64,000 nt of DNA from JAHEYG01 sp040403535 (GCA_040403535.1 JBBAKL010000003.1:56839-120838); one strand, 5' to 3'. Shown: positions 26,107 through 35,535, counted from the first letter of the stretch. Notes: a model not told the origin generated them from the sequence alone. Numbers and translations are program-made.

Positions 26107-29100
26107 TTATGCGTGTTTTTCTTCTTTATGTTCTTTGTGCTTTTCTTCATGATTGGCACCACCGTGGTGAGCTTCTTCATGAATCATAGCCTCTTCCTGA
26201 TTTCTTACTTTTACCATATAAGAAACGGTTGGCTTAACCCCAAGTTCCTCTAACAAGAAATAATTTCTGTTATCGTTTCTCCATTTAGCAATTTCTGAAT
26301 TTTCATCATTAAGATCACCAAACATAATGGCGTTGGTAGGACATGCTTGCTGACAAGCTGTTTTTATAGCGCCGTCAACTATTGGAGCACCTGCTTTTTT
26401 CGCTTCCAATTTGCCAGCTTGTAATCGCTGCTGGCACATTGAACATTTTTCCATTACACCACGACTTCTTACTACTACGTCTGGGTTTAATACCATACGT
26501 CCTAATTCTTGCTGAGCAGGATTGCTTGCAAACCATTCGTTAGCGTTATAGTTAAACCAGTTAAAACGACGCACTTTAAACGGACAGTTGTTAGCACAAT
26601 AACGAGTACCAATACAACGGTTGTAGGTCATCATATTTAAACCTTCTGTACTGTGACTGGTTGCTAATACCGGACATACAGTTTCACAAGGTGCGTGATT
26701 ACAATGCTGACACATAATTGGCTGGAAAGTAACCTTCGGATTATTTGAAGGAGTTTCCATATCTAAATTCATTTGCTTATAACCAATATGCTCTTCTGCA
26801 GCTTTCTCTTTGGTCATGTCTGAGCTGTAATAGCGGTCAATACGTAACCAGAACATATCGCGGGTTTTTCCAATCTCTTCTTTACCCACAACAGCCACGT
26901 TATTTTCAACACCACACGCTACAACACATGCTGAGCAACCAATACAAGAAGTCATATCAATGGTTAATCCCCATTTGTGGTTTAAGCGCTCATGCTGATC
27001 CCACAAATCAATTTCATTCACATGTTTCTCTCCTGTATGCGTATGCATTACTGCAGAAGGATTCCAAACCTCTTTATCTTTTTCTTTAAATTCTTTTAAT
27101 GAAACTTCTCGTAAAATTGCCTCTTCACGACCCATAATTGTGTGTTGGATCTGAGTAGCAGAGAAATTATGTGTTTCTTCTGTTTTGGTTATAGAAACAG
27201 ATGGAGCAATTGCTAAAATGTTATCGTTTGATACGTTAAGGAATTGGAATGCGTTTACACCAACACCATTCGCAATTTTTAATGTTTCTGCATTTCGTCC
27301 ATAACCTAGTGCTAATCCTATTGTTCCTTTAGCCTGACCTGGTTGTGGTAAAACAGGAACATTAACTGTTGCACCGTTAACTGAAAGTGTAGCAATGCTA
27401 CCAACAATATCCTGACGTAACATTTCATTCATACCTAATGCTTTTACGTCTTCAGGACACATGGTGATATAATTGTCCCAAGTTACTTTTGAAATCGGAT
27501 CAGGCAATTCCATTAACCATGGATTATTACTTTGATTTCCGTTTCCTAATCCTATTTTTTCATAAACAGCTAATTCGAATGCGCCACCTTTTAATGAAGT
27601 GGCAGAAGAAGCAGCTTTATTATAATCAGGTGTAGGCAAAGTTTCAGTAACAACTACTGCTTCTTTAACAGGAGTTGGTTTCACCTCAGGCACCTTATTA
27701 GTATCTAAAACTTCTGCAATAGCAGCGGCAACTCCGCTCATAATTGGCATTCCGGTAGAATCTTTTGCCATTACAACAGCAGGAGTTTCTTTAGCAAGAT
27801 TTACTTTTAATACACCATCGTGTAAAGTATGTGCCCAGAAAGAAGCAAAATCCAAATATTTTCCTTGTTGAGGGAAAATATGATTTTGCCAGTATGCTTG
27901 TAAATAGTTATAGAAAGAAGATTTAACACCTGCCCAAGCTAACAATGTATCCTGGAACTGACGTGTACCTTCGTAACGTGGAGCTTTGAAAATTGGATTG
28001 ATTGTAGGCTGTTGTAAACTGAAATGCCCTGCTTTTGGATTTGCATCGCCCCAAGACTCTAAATAATTATGATCAGGACAAACAAAATCTGCCATTTGAG
28101 AAGTTTCGTCTAATACTTGAGAAAAAGAAACTTTAGTGGTTACTTTTTTATAAGCATCAGCAAACTTCAAAGAAGCAGGAGCAGTGTAAACAGGATTACA
28201 GTTGTAAGTTAATAAGGTTGCAATTTTACCTGCACTCATATCAGCTACTAAATCTGTAAAATCCTTATCGTTACCTTGTTTTAAATTAAAATGATTAACG
28301 TTATCAACTGTCTTACCATAATTGTCTAACATTTTATTGATGCCAGCAATTAAGGTTTGGATTCCGTCTTCGTTAACTCCGGAAACAACAATTGAATTAC
28401 CTTTATTTTCAACTAATTCTTTTGCAACTTTCGCAATTGCTTTATCAGCATCTGCATTTCCGATTTTTGTATCTCCGGAAACAGTAGCATTACCAGTTGC
28501 AGATGCAACCTGATTAAATAATGAAACAACTACTTTACCAAATTCAGAAGGCTTAACCATGTAACGGTAATCTGCGTTAGCCCCTGTAAGTGATAAATTT
28601 GCTTCGAAATGATAATGCTTACTCATTTCAGCATTTTCTTTTGATACTTTGCGCGTTTTACTGTATTGATTAGCAAATTCAATTGGATTTAACCAGGTTC
28701 CAAGGAAATCACACGCAACGCCAACAATAATTTTTGATTTATTGAAGTTAAACGAAGGAATTACTGATTTGCCAAATACATTTTTATTTGCACTTGATAA
28801 CGCTGAATAAGAAACTGCATCATAAGTAACATGTTTCGCGTTTGGAAACTTAGCAGTAAACTCTGCTATTACAGCCTTTGTAGATGGGCTGATAATAGAA
28901 GAGGTTAATAATCTGATTTCGCCTGAAGATAATGCCTTAGCAATTGAATCATCAGCGTTTTTCCAGGTTGTGGAAGTTCCTTTTGCCAATGGACCGGTTA
29001 AACGTGCTCCATCATATAAACTTAAAACAGAAGCCTGAACACGCGCACTAGTTGCGCCATTTGACACCTTAGAAAGTTCATTTCCTTCGATTTTAATAGG

Positions 29101-29445
29101 GCGACCTTCACGTGTTTTTACTAATACGGAAGCATAGTCATGCCCATCGTAAAAAGTTGAAGCGTAGAAGTTAGCAACACCAGGTGTTACTTCTTCAGGC
29201 TTTACTACGTAAGGAATAGCTTTGTTTACAGGAGTCTCACAAGCTGCTAATGCAACTGCGGCTGTAGAAAAGCCCATCACCTTTAAAAAATCACGACGGC
29301 TGGTACCGTTTGATTTAGCTCCCTCTTCATTAAGGAATTCATCGATAGGAAGAGGTTCAGCAAATTCGTTTTTGCTTTGCTGTAAAAACTCAGGACTTTC
29401 GGTTAATTCCGGTAATCCTCTCCAGTATTTTTTTGACATAGACAT
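26107..29445 (-). CDS. actB: Alternative complex III molybdopterin-like/Fe-S subunit ActB
   Basis: A 1112-residue periplasmic subunit. It begins with a Tat signal (SRRDFLKVMGFS, Arg50-Arg51) that ends in a lipobox-like LAAC (Cys69), so it may be lipidated after export. The middle resembles molybdopterin oxidoreductases but is thought to bind no cofactor in this family. The C-terminal part is a ferredoxin-like unit with four cysteine groups: CIGCSACVVAC, CQHCNHAPCETVC, CIGTRYCANNC and CSMCQQRL with a later CQQAC. The cluster chain leads from quinol to the ActA hemes. The C-terminus is His/Glu/Lys-rich. Confidence 0.95.
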   Translation of the reverse strand: MSMSKKYWRGLPELTESPEFLQQSKNEFAEPLPIDEFLNEEGAKSNGTSRRDFLKVMGFSTAAVALAACETPVNKAIPYVVKPEEVTPGVANFYASTFYDGHDYASVLVKTREGRPIKIEGNELSKVSNGATSARVQASVLSLYDGARLTGPLAKGTSTTWKNADDSIAKALSSGEIRLLTSSIISPSTKAVIAEFTAKFPNAKHVTYDAVSYSALSSANKNVFGKSVIPSFNFNKSKIIVGVACDFLGTWLNPIEFANQYSKTRKVSKENAEMSKHYHFEANLSLTGANADYRYMVKPSEFGKVVVSLFNQVASATGNATVSGDTKIGNADADKAIAKVAKELVENKGNSIVVSGVNEDGIQTLIAGINKMLDNYGKTVDNVNHFNLKQGNDKDFTDLVADMSAGKIATLLTYNCNPVYTAPASLKFADAYKKVTTKVSFSQVLDETSQMADFVCPDHNYLESWGDANPKAGHFSLQQPTINPIFKAPRYEGTRQFQDTLLAWAGVKSSFYNYLQAYWQNHIFPQQGKYLDFASFWAHTLHDGVLKVNLAKETPAVVMAKDSTGMPIMSGVAAAIAEVLDTNKVPEVKPTPVKEAVVVTETLPTPDYNKAASSATSLKGGAFELAVYEKIGLGNGNQSNNPWLMELPDPISKVTWDNYITMCPEDVKALGMNEMLRQDIVGSIATLSVNGATVNVPVLPQPGQAKGTIGLALGYGRNAETLKIANGVGVNAFQFLNVSNDNILAIAPSVSITKTEETHNFSATQIQHTIMGREEAILREVSLKEFKEKDKEVWNPSAVMHTHTGEKHVNEIDLWDQHERLNHKWGLTIDMTSCIGCSACVVACGVENNVAVVGKEEIGKTRDMFWLRIDRYYSSDMTKEKAAEEHIGYKQMNLDMETPSNNPKVTFQPIMCQHCNHAPCETVCPVLATSHSTEGLNMMTYNRCIGTRYCANNCPFKVRRFNWFNYNANEWFASNPAQQELGRMVLNPDVVVRSRGVMEKCSMCQQRLQAGKLEAKKAGAPIVDGAIKTACQQACPTNAIMFGDLNDENSEIAKWRNDNRNYFLLEELGVKPTVSYMVKVRNQEEAMIHEEAHHGGANHEEKHKEHKEEKHA

Positions 29446-29474
29446 CTATAAAATTCGGTTAGTACTGGTTTATA

Positions 29475-30758
29475 TTAGTAATGGCATTTTGCACACTCAA
29501 GTCCACCAATTTTATCAACGGTAAACTTAACATCGTACTGGCCTTTATATTTCTCTTTTAATGCTTTGTGTAAACGCTCGTAGTATGGATTTCCTTCCAT
29601 TGCTACTTCTGTTTTGCGATGACACTCAATACACCATTTCATGGTTAATGGATTCTTTTGCTCAATTGTACCCATTGATTTTACATCACCATGACAATTA
29701 GCACAATCTTGCTTACCAACCACAACGTGCTGCTGGTGGCTAAAGTAAACGTGATCTGGTAAATTGTGAACTTTTATCCATTTAATTGGATTTGCTTTTG
29801 AATCATCGTATTTTCCTGTTGAAGGATCGTAACCAGCTGCAGCATAAATTTTAGCTATCTCCTCTTTACCTGTAGTCGGGCCTTCCTGAATTCCTTTATG
29901 GCAGTTCATACAAATGTTAACTGTTGGGATTCCGGAGTGACGTGATTTCTCAACTGAGAAGTGACAATACTGACAAGCAATTTCGTTATCACCGGCGTGG
30001 ATTTTGTGAGAGAATTTAATTGGCTGATCAGGGTGATAACCTTTTTGTGTCTCCCAATCGTAATAAACACCAATATCATAACAAGCATCCCAGCAGCTCT
30101 TCATACCTGCAAAACCTAAAATGATGCAAAACACACCAACTAATCGGCGGTGGCCGCTAATCCAACCTTTTGCTTCTTCCCAGAAAGTCATCTCAGGGTT
30201 TTCTGCTTTACCTTCGCTGCGGTTAGCAGTGTTTTGTAATGATGTACGTACGCTACGTAATGTTGTGATTAAAATTGCTAATACAACAACGATTGTTAAA
30301 ATCAAATAAAGCGGATCGATACCGGATATAACCTCACCACCGGCAACAGGTGCACCTGCAACAGGAGCTGAAGGGCCTTTTGGCTCAGGTAACGGAGCTT
30401 GTAAAAACGCGATTATTGCATCAACATCTTTATCACTCAACTGACCTTCAAATACGGTCATTGCTGCTTTACCGTTATCGTTGTAAATTTTGTTAGCATA
30501 AGCATCACCCGACTTAATCAACTTTTCGTTGTTTAGAATCCAGTTTTTTAACCAGTCTCCTTTTGGAGCACGGTCAAAAATACCTTTAAGACCAGGACCG
30601 GTTAATTTTTGATCGGTATGAGAGGCGTGACATACCGCGCAATTTTGCTTAAATAATTTCGCTCCGTCCTGGGCGCTGATGTTGCTTGTGAAAAGTACCA
30701 ACATCATTGCTGCACCCAGCAAAGATTTGAAAGAAAAATGAAACATACGGCTATACAT
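29475..30758 (-). CDS. actA: Alternative complex III multiheme cytochrome c ActA
   Basis: A 427-residue cytochrome. I start it at ATG 30758 (ATG 30746 also possible); a TTG at 30827 would lie on the likely -7 box. After the signal peptide (ending SNISAQ) comes a monoheme cytochrome c domain with CAVCH (40-44), then a Pro/Ala linker, a membrane helix, and a second part with five more motifs: CQYCH, CMNCH, CANCH, CIECH and CAKCH at the very end. That makes six CXXCH sites in one chain. First gene of the actABCDEF-ctaC-ctaD operon. Confidence 0.94.
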   Translation of the reverse strand: MYSRMFHFSFKSLLGAAMMLVLFTSNISAQDGAKLFKQNCAVCHASHTDQKLTGPGLKGIFDRAPKGDWLKNWILNNEKLIKSGDAYANKIYNDNGKAAMTVFEGQLSDKDVDAIIAFLQAPLPEPKGPSAPVAGAPVAGGEVISGIDPLYLILTIVVVLAILITTLRSVRTSLQNTANRSEGKAENPEMTFWEEAKGWISGHRRLVGVFCIILGFAGMKSCWDACYDIGVYYDWETQKGYHPDQPIKFSHKIHAGDNEIACQYCHFSVEKSRHSGIPTVNICMNCHKGIQEGPTTGKEEIAKIYAAAGYDPSTGKYDDSKANPIKWIKVHNLPDHVYFSHQQHVVVGKQDCANCHGDVKSMGTIEQKNPLTMKWCIECHRKTEVAMEGNPYYERLHKALKEKYKGQYDVKFTVDKIGGLECAKCHY

Positions 30759-30824
30759 ATTTGAGAAGGAAGAAATCCTTGTTTGTTGTTTGTTTAATGA
30801 CACTTTAATGACAGTTAAATGGCG

Positions 30825-30832
30825 CAAATTTA
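30825..30832 (-). promoter_or_regulatory. Candidate -7 box of the act-cox operon
   Basis: TAAATTTG on the minus strand, about 67 bases upstream of ATG 30758. The -33 region has no clear TTTG. The rest of the 30759-31003 intergenic stretch is AT-rich and holds no ORF I can support. Confidence 0.5.
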
Positions 30833-30984
30833 GCAGAAGAAACGAGATCTAAATCGTAAAAAGTTAAATTTTTTAACATAATTGCTAATTTATACTAATT
30901 CTAAATAAGGGTTGCCAACGAATGTTAAAATTTGAATTACAAATTGAATTTTTAGGGTTTTATAGTTTTGCCGGCTGTAATTTG

Positions 30985-30992
30985 TAAATTTG
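30985..30992 (+). promoter_or_regulatory. Candidate -7 box of the radical SAM gene
   Basis: TAAATTTG lies 11 bases before the GTG start at 31004, so the message would have a very short leader. A TTTG at 30967-30970 is a little closer than the usual -33 spacing. Confidence 0.4.
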
Positions 30993-31003
30993 AAAAATAA
31001 GCA

Positions 31004-32014
31004 GTGAAAGAAACACGTTTTATACTTCGTAAATTAACTTTTAAAAAACTGAAAAACGCTTTTTTTTCGCTCATATCCTATTACTTTTCAAGAGTTTATA
31101 AAAAACCGTTTTTAAATTCCCTACCTATCAGCATTTCAATTGAGCCAACAACAAGTTGTAATTTACGTTGTCCCGAATGCCCAAGCGGACTAAGACAGTT
31201 CACCAGAAACACCGGTATGTTGAATCCGGATTTTTTTAAACGACTGATTAATGAACAAAAAAGTACGCTCGTAAATCTTACTTTTTACTTTCAGGGCGAA
31301 CCTTACTTAAATCCACAATTTTTAGAAATGGTGCATTACGCCTCTAGCAATAATATTTTCACTATTACCAGTACTAACGCGCATTACCTGAATGATGAAA
31401 ATTCTAAAAAAACAATAGAAAGCGGTTTAGATAAAATCATCATCTCTATTGACGGCACCACTCAGGAAACGTATGAGCAATACCGTATTGGCGGACAATT
31501 ATCTAAAGTTATTGAAGGCACCAAAAATATTTTAAAATGGAAAAAACAATTAAACAGTAAAACTCCCTATGTTGTTTTTCAATTTTTAGTTGTAAAGCCT
31601 AACCAGCATCAGATAAACGATGTAAACAAACTTGCCAATGAACTTGGAGTGGATGAAGTAAAACTAAAAACTGCACAGGTTTACGATTTTGAAAATGGAA
31701 ACGAACTTATTCCAACCCTGGAAAAATATTCGCGCTACAAACAAATGCCAAATGGAAAATGGCAAATAAAAAATAAATTATTAAATCAGTGCTGGCGCAT
31801 GTGGAGCGGCTGCGTTATTACCTGGGATGGTTTAGTTGTACCATGTTGTTTTGACAAGGATGCGAAACATCAACTGGGTGATTTAAAACAAATTTCATTT
31901 AAAGAAGTATGGTTTTCAGAAAAGTATACTTCTTTCAGAAAATCAATATTAAAATCACGAAAAGAAATTGACATCTGTACTAATTGTACAGAGGGAACAA
32001 AGGTGTGGGCTTAA
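31004..32014 (+). CDS. Radical SAM/SPASM domain protein
   Basis: A 336-residue iron-sulfur protein with a GTG start; no earlier in-frame ATG exists. The radical SAM cluster motif is CNLRCPEC (Cys52, Cys56, Cys59). The following NLTFYFQGEPYLNPQFL is the GGEP-like SAM-binding strand, and ISIDGTTQETYEQYR is a typical later motif. The C-terminal SPASM-type part has Cys residues in CWRMWSGCVITWDGLVVPCCFD and in ICTNCTEG, for auxiliary clusters. Such proteins modify peptides or sugars; no precursor-peptide gene is seen nearby. It converges on hemD with a 4-base overlap. Confidence 0.9.
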   Translation: MKETRFILRKLTFKKLKNAFFSLISYYFSRVYKKPFLNSLPISISIEPTTSCNLRCPECPSGLRQFTRNTGMLNPDFFKRLINEQKSTLVNLTFYFQGEPYLNPQFLEMVHYASSNNIFTITSTNAHYLNDENSKKTIESGLDKIIISIDGTTQETYEQYRIGGQLSKVIEGTKNILKWKKQLNSKTPYVVFQFLVVKPNQHQINDVNKLANELGVDEVKLKTAQVYDFENGNELIPTLEKYSRYKQMPNGKWQIKNKLLNQCWRMWSGCVITWDGLVVPCCFDKDAKHQLGDLKQISFKEVWFSEKYTSFRKSILKSRKEIDICTNCTEGTKVWA

Positions 32015-33144
32015 CGTTTATTTGATTCTTTAATATACGCATCCAAAGCTCCGCTCATACTAGGATTCTGAGGGTTTGGTGCAAAAATATCTAAACGGTA
32101 TCCTAATTGTTTTACGTTTTGTGCAGTTGCATGACCAAAAGCAGCAATACGGGTATTGCCCTGCTTAAAATTTGGAAAATTTTGCTTTAACGAACGTATT
32201 CCTGCAGGCGTAAAAAACACCAAAACATCATATTCCGATAAGTTTTTAATATCCGATAAATTAGCTGAAACCGTTCTGTAAAAAATACCTTTTGAATAGG
32301 AGATTTTTAGTTCGTCCAAAAAGTCAACAATCTGCTCTTTATGTACATCAGAACAAGGTAACAAAAATTTCTCGTCTTTATTCTTTCTGATTACATCAAC
32401 CAGATCCAAAAGAGTACCATGACCAAAGAATATTTTTCGCTTACGGTACTGAATATATTTTTGTAAGTAATAAGCGGTTTGCTCATTAATACAGAAGTAT
32501 TTCATCGTCTCAGGAACAGTGATGCGCATTTCGTTGCACACTCTGAAAAAATGATCAACCGAAAGTTTACTGGTAAGAATAACAGCTCCATGTGCCAAAA
32601 TATCGATGCGTTGTGCACGAAAATCCATTGCGCTTAATCCTTCAACTTTAATAAACTGACGAAAATTAATATTTAAAGAATATTTACGACCTAATTCAAT
32701 ATAAGGATTTTTGTCGTTATCGGGTTTTGGTTGTGAAACCAAAATGTTTTTTACCTTATTTTTGGGGAAATTGCTGACTTCAATTACCGGCAATGGCGGC
32801 GGAACATACAAAGGTTGCTTTGCGTTTTTACGCTCCTTTTTAACTACAACTTCCTCAACGGTTTTCGCCACTTTTGCAGGCTTAACAGGCTTTTCTACTT
32901 TAACTGCCTTTGAAGTTTTTGTAATTGCTTTTTTTACCGGCTTTGGAGCCGTCTTTTTAACAACTTTTTTTACCGCTGCTTTTTTTACCTTGGAAGGAAT
33001 TGCTTTTTTTACCGGCTTCTTTGTTTTAGCTTTTGTGGCTGATTTCTTGGCGGCCTTACCGACTTTTGCCTTCAACTTTTTTGACTTACCAACTTTACTG
33101 CTTTTTTTAGATGCAGTTTTTGATTTGGTTTTCTTAGCTGCCAT
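32011..33144 (-). CDS. hemD: Uroporphyrinogen-III synthase with long lysine-rich N-terminal tail
   Basis: A 377-residue protein in two unlike parts. Residues 1-110 are a histone H1-like tail of Lys, Ala, Thr, Ser and Pro: by my count 42 of 110 residues are Lys, with motifs such as KKAAVKK, KPVKKA and KAKVGKAAKK. A proline-rich hinge (PLYVPPPLPV) follows. From about 130 on the protein is a Bacteroidota HemD: NILVSQPKPDNDKNPYIELG, ILTSKLSVDHFFRVC, LLPCSDVHKEQIVDFL, VLVFFTPAGIRSL, and IAAFGHATAQNVKQLGY, the phosphate-binding T-A strand. The enzyme closes and inverts ring D of the tetrapyrrole. Paired with a DUF4271 gene 4 bases upstream. Confidence 0.88.
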   Translation of the reverse strand: MAAKKTKSKTASKKSSKVGKSKKLKAKVGKAAKKSATKAKTKKPVKKAIPSKVKKAAVKKVVKKTAPKPVKKAITKTSKAVKVEKPVKPAKVAKTVEEVVVKKERKNAKQPLYVPPPLPVIEVSNFPKNKVKNILVSQPKPDNDKNPYIELGRKYSLNINFRQFIKVEGLSAMDFRAQRIDILAHGAVILTSKLSVDHFFRVCNEMRITVPETMKYFCINEQTAYYLQKYIQYRKRKIFFGHGTLLDLVDVIRKNKDEKFLLPCSDVHKEQIVDFLDELKISYSKGIFYRTVSANLSDIKNLSEYDVLVFFTPAGIRSLKQNFPNFKQGNTRIAAFGHATAQNVKQLGYRLDIFAPNPQNPSMSGALDAYIKESNKR

Positions 33145-33148
33145 AGAA

Positions 33149-33904
33149 TTAAAATTTAACTACTAAAAACTTGATAAATACCAGTAAAGGCAAAATTTCT
33201 AAAGCGCAAAGATAAACAAATAATTGAAAAATCCCCATGCCCTGCTCTACCCCTGAAAACAAAAAACCCCGGTAGAGCCTAAAAAAATAACCTAAAACGA
33301 TAAAAAGAATTGAAGGGAAAATCAACCAAATTGGATTTAATGGCGATAGTTCAGCCAATATCATTACCGGCAAAAGTATGACACCGATTGACTGATTGAT
33401 GATGAGGGTACTGTTAATGTACTCGCCAATGGTTTGACTTGTTTGCGTAACAAATGAAATGAGATTTAGTGCAATAAATTTTAAGGCGTAAGCCAGTATA
33501 ATTACTGAAACAAAAAATAAATACTGAACCAACCCTGACGATTCGTTTAAAATAGCTCCAAAAATCTGATTGAGTTTGTAAATCAAAAAAGCTGTAACCA
33601 AAACAAATACCAAATTAAGTATTATAGATAGGCGTTTAAAAGGTCCGTAATTCTCGCGTTCAATTTGTCGCGCTACTTGTAAACTATAAGCAGCGTTTAA
33701 TACACGCAATATGCGCGAAGGCATTGTTACTTTTAAAAGTATCAAAAAACAAACGGCCAAAAACAACACTACAGATGGCCATATCAAATGTTGTGAAGAG
33801 TTAAATATCGCTCCATTATGAATGGGCTTTAAAAGATGATTCTGGAAAATGGGCTCGTATGAAACAGCAGTAAGTTTATGATAAAACAAAGCCGTGAAAA
33901 TCAT
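33149..33904 (-). CDS. DUF4271 membrane protein
   Basis: A 251-residue integral membrane protein with about six to seven helices and little soluble sequence. Family marks are SRILRVLNAAYSLQVARQIERENYGPFKRLSIILNL (in parts) and GIFQLFVYLCALEILPLLVFIKFL at the end. DUF4271 genes regularly precede hemD in Bacteroidota, as here with a 4-base gap, but no function is established. The N-terminus before the first helix (HNGAIFNSSQHLIWPS) is extracytoplasmic in look. Confidence 0.85.
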   Translation of the reverse strand: MIFTALFYHKLTAVSYEPIFQNHLLKPIHNGAIFNSSQHLIWPSVVLFLAVCFLILLKVTMPSRILRVLNAAYSLQVARQIERENYGPFKRLSIILNLVFVLVTAFLIYKLNQIFGAILNESSGLVQYLFFVSVIILAYALKFIALNLISFVTQTSQTIGEYINSTLIINQSIGVILLPVMILAELSPLNPIWLIFPSILFIVLGYFFRLYRGFLFSGVEQGMGIFQLFVYLCALEILPLLVFIKFLVVKF

Positions 33905-33914
33905 TTTTTAAATA

Positions 33915-34856
33915 TTAAAGTGCAAAAGTACGAGAAATACAGAATCCGAACTTCACTTGACCTTTAGTCCAGGTATCAGAAGTATACGGAATAAAACTGT
34001 TTTCAATTAATGCAGGAGCATTTGTAAAAAACAAACTAAACACGTGACCGCCTGTTTCTAACTCAAATCCTAAAGCAAGGGGATTAAAAGCTGATGTGTT
34101 ATTTTGAAAATAAGGCGAGAAATTATAAAAATAATCTCCAATTAAGCACATACGTTTAGTAATTTTTACGCGTCCACCAAATCCAAGAGAAAATAATCCG
34201 TTGGTATCTTCAGCCTTGTTGTTAGAATTGATGCTCTGACGGATATAATTACGATGTAAATAAGATGGGAGTAACTCTAATGAAAGCCATTCGGTAATTT
34301 TGCTTGCAATAATTAATTGAGCAAAGTAGTTAACTCGGTGTAATTCATTTGTTTCAAAATTTTTATTAACGCCTGAATATAACTGAGCTGTTTTCATGGA
34401 GGTGTAACCCAAATCAGCGAATAACGCAATGGATAAAGGCATATGAAAATCTTCCGTTTGTGTGAACGGGCGCCATTTTACACTGGCATCATACGTTTCA
34501 CGGAAACGGCTGCGGCCAATACCAACAGTTAAGTTATCGGTAATTCCATAATCAAACGACCAACGAATATCACTGGCGTTATCGAAACCAAAATAAGTAT
34601 GCGCTGCTTCATTTAAAGCATTTGGCTCTAAGGCTGAATTGTAAACGTTTCCAAATCGGTGAGAAATTCTGAAATCTAAATGCTGTTTTTTTACAGTTTC
34701 GATTGAATGTGCATTACCCAGTTTATAAGTTTTAAATGTGGCATACACTTTTTCGTGTTTGCTTTCTTTACCCTCGTTAACCAAACTTAACAAATCATCC
34801 TGAGCAAAAACAAAACTTGAAATTGATAGAGCTGAAAACAGTAATAATTTTTTCAT
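33915..34856 (-). CDS. DUF5777 family outer-membrane-barrel-like protein
   Basis: A 313-residue exported protein: signal peptide MKKLLLFSALSISSFVFAQ, then alternating strands typical of a beta-barrel (LDFRISHRFGNVY, SFDYGITDNLTVGIGRSRF, FGFCISRTFAL at the C-terminus, ending in an aromatic-rich strand). The pattern fits DUF5777 barrels of Bacteroidota. In several genomes these sit beside YceI-type periplasmic lipid-binding proteins, and the next gene upstream here is YceI. Function not known. It seems to have its own promoter at 34877. Confidence 0.8.
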   Translation of the reverse strand: MKKLLLFSALSISSFVFAQDDLLSLVNEGKESKHEKVYATFKTYKLGNAHSIETVKKQHLDFRISHRFGNVYNSALEPNALNEAAHTYFGFDNASDIRWSFDYGITDNLTVGIGRSRFRETYDASVKWRPFTQTEDFHMPLSIALFADLGYTSMKTAQLYSGVNKNFETNELHRVNYFAQLIIASKITEWLSLELLPSYLHRNYIRQSINSNNKAEDTNGLFSLGFGGRVKITKRMCLIGDYFYNFSPYFQNNTSAFNPLALGFELETGGHVFSLFFTNAPALIENSFIPYTSDTWTKGQVKFGFCISRTFAL

Positions 34857-34876
34857 ATTTCTAACTTATTTGAATT

Positions 34877-34884
34877 CAAATATA
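34877..34884 (-). promoter_or_regulatory. Candidate -7 box of the DUF5777 gene
   Basis: TATATTTG on the minus strand, about 20 bases before the start codon and next to the terminator of the YceI gene. Confidence 0.45.
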
Positions 34885-34915
34885 AATAAAAAAAAGAACG
34901 GCCGGGCCGTTCTTT
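34885..34915 (-). terminator. Terminator of the YceI gene
   Basis: AAAGAACGGCC (34893-34903) pairs with GGCCGTTCTTT (34905-34915); the A-run at 34888-34895 is the T-tract on the minus strand. Confidence 0.88.
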
Positions 34916-34940
34916 GAAATTCGTTATTAAAACATTAGTG

Positions 34941-35498
34941 TTATTTCTTTACATAAGGCTTTACAGTAGAGTTGAAATTCACATCTACCACTTCAGCAAT
35001 ATTCTTAACATATAAAGAAGGTACCTTTATGTTATGATCGGCGATTTTGATTGGAAATTTACCGGATAATAAAAGGTTATCACCTTTCTTAACAATAACA
35101 CCTTCTATTGTTACATCTTTTATCACTCCATGTAAATCAAGCTTTCCTGTTGCAGTCACTTTTTGTTCCTTATCGCTGGATAAATCAATTTTCTCGTTAA
35201 TCTTTCCTTTAAACTGTGCAACCGGATATTTTGTTGATTCAACATAATTTTCATTGAAGTGCTCTTCCATTAAAGCATTTTTAAATTTAAATGCCTTCAT
35301 TCGGATTACCGACTGCAAATCACCAGTAGTAGCGTCCAAAATAAAAGCTGCCTCGTTGTTTACAGCTTCAATATCCTCTAGTGGAGACTTAGAATAGAAG
35401 GTTACTACAGATGTTTTTTCTTTACCTAAATCGGCAAATTTCTGAGCGTTAAGGGTAATTACACTTCCCAGAGATAATAATAATAATAGTTTTTTCAT
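34941..35498 (-). CDS. YceI family periplasmic protein
   Basis: A 185-residue exported protein with signal peptide MKKLLLLLSLGSVITLNAQ and a YceI lipocalin-like barrel. Marks: DLGKEKTSVVTFYSKSPLEDIEAVN, VIRMKAFKFKNALMEEHFNENYVESTKYPVAQFKG (in parts), the GKLDLHGVIKDVTIEGV strand and a C-terminal VDVNFNSTVKPYVKK. YceI proteins bind polyisoprenoid-like lipids in the periplasm; the ligand here is unknown. Monocistronic: own -7 box and strong terminator. Confidence 0.9.
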   Translation of the reverse strand: MKKLLLLLSLGSVITLNAQKFADLGKEKTSVVTFYSKSPLEDIEAVNNEAAFILDATTGDLQSVIRMKAFKFKNALMEEHFNENYVESTKYPVAQFKGKINEKIDLSSDKEQKVTATGKLDLHGVIKDVTIEGVIVKKGDNLLLSGKFPIKIADHNIKVPSLYVKNIAEVVDVNFNSTVKPYVKK

Positions 35499-35523
35499 AC
35501 CAGAGGTTAATCAATAATTATAC

Positions 35524-35531
35524 CAAAAATA
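35524..35531 (-). promoter_or_regulatory. Candidate -7 box of the YceI gene
   Basis: TATTTTTG on the minus strand, about 25 bases before ATG 35498. It sits in the short gap after mutY. Confidence 0.42.
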
Positions 35532-35535
35532 GAAA

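Noticed and set aside
26745..27089. 114-residue plus-strand frame inside actB
   Set aside because: Lies fully within a clear gene on the other strand and matches no family.
32711..33166. 151-residue plus-strand frame rich in Phe, Leu and Thr
   Set aside because: It is the antisense of the lysine-rich hemD tail; AAA/AAG codons read backwards as TTT/CTT, which removes stops.
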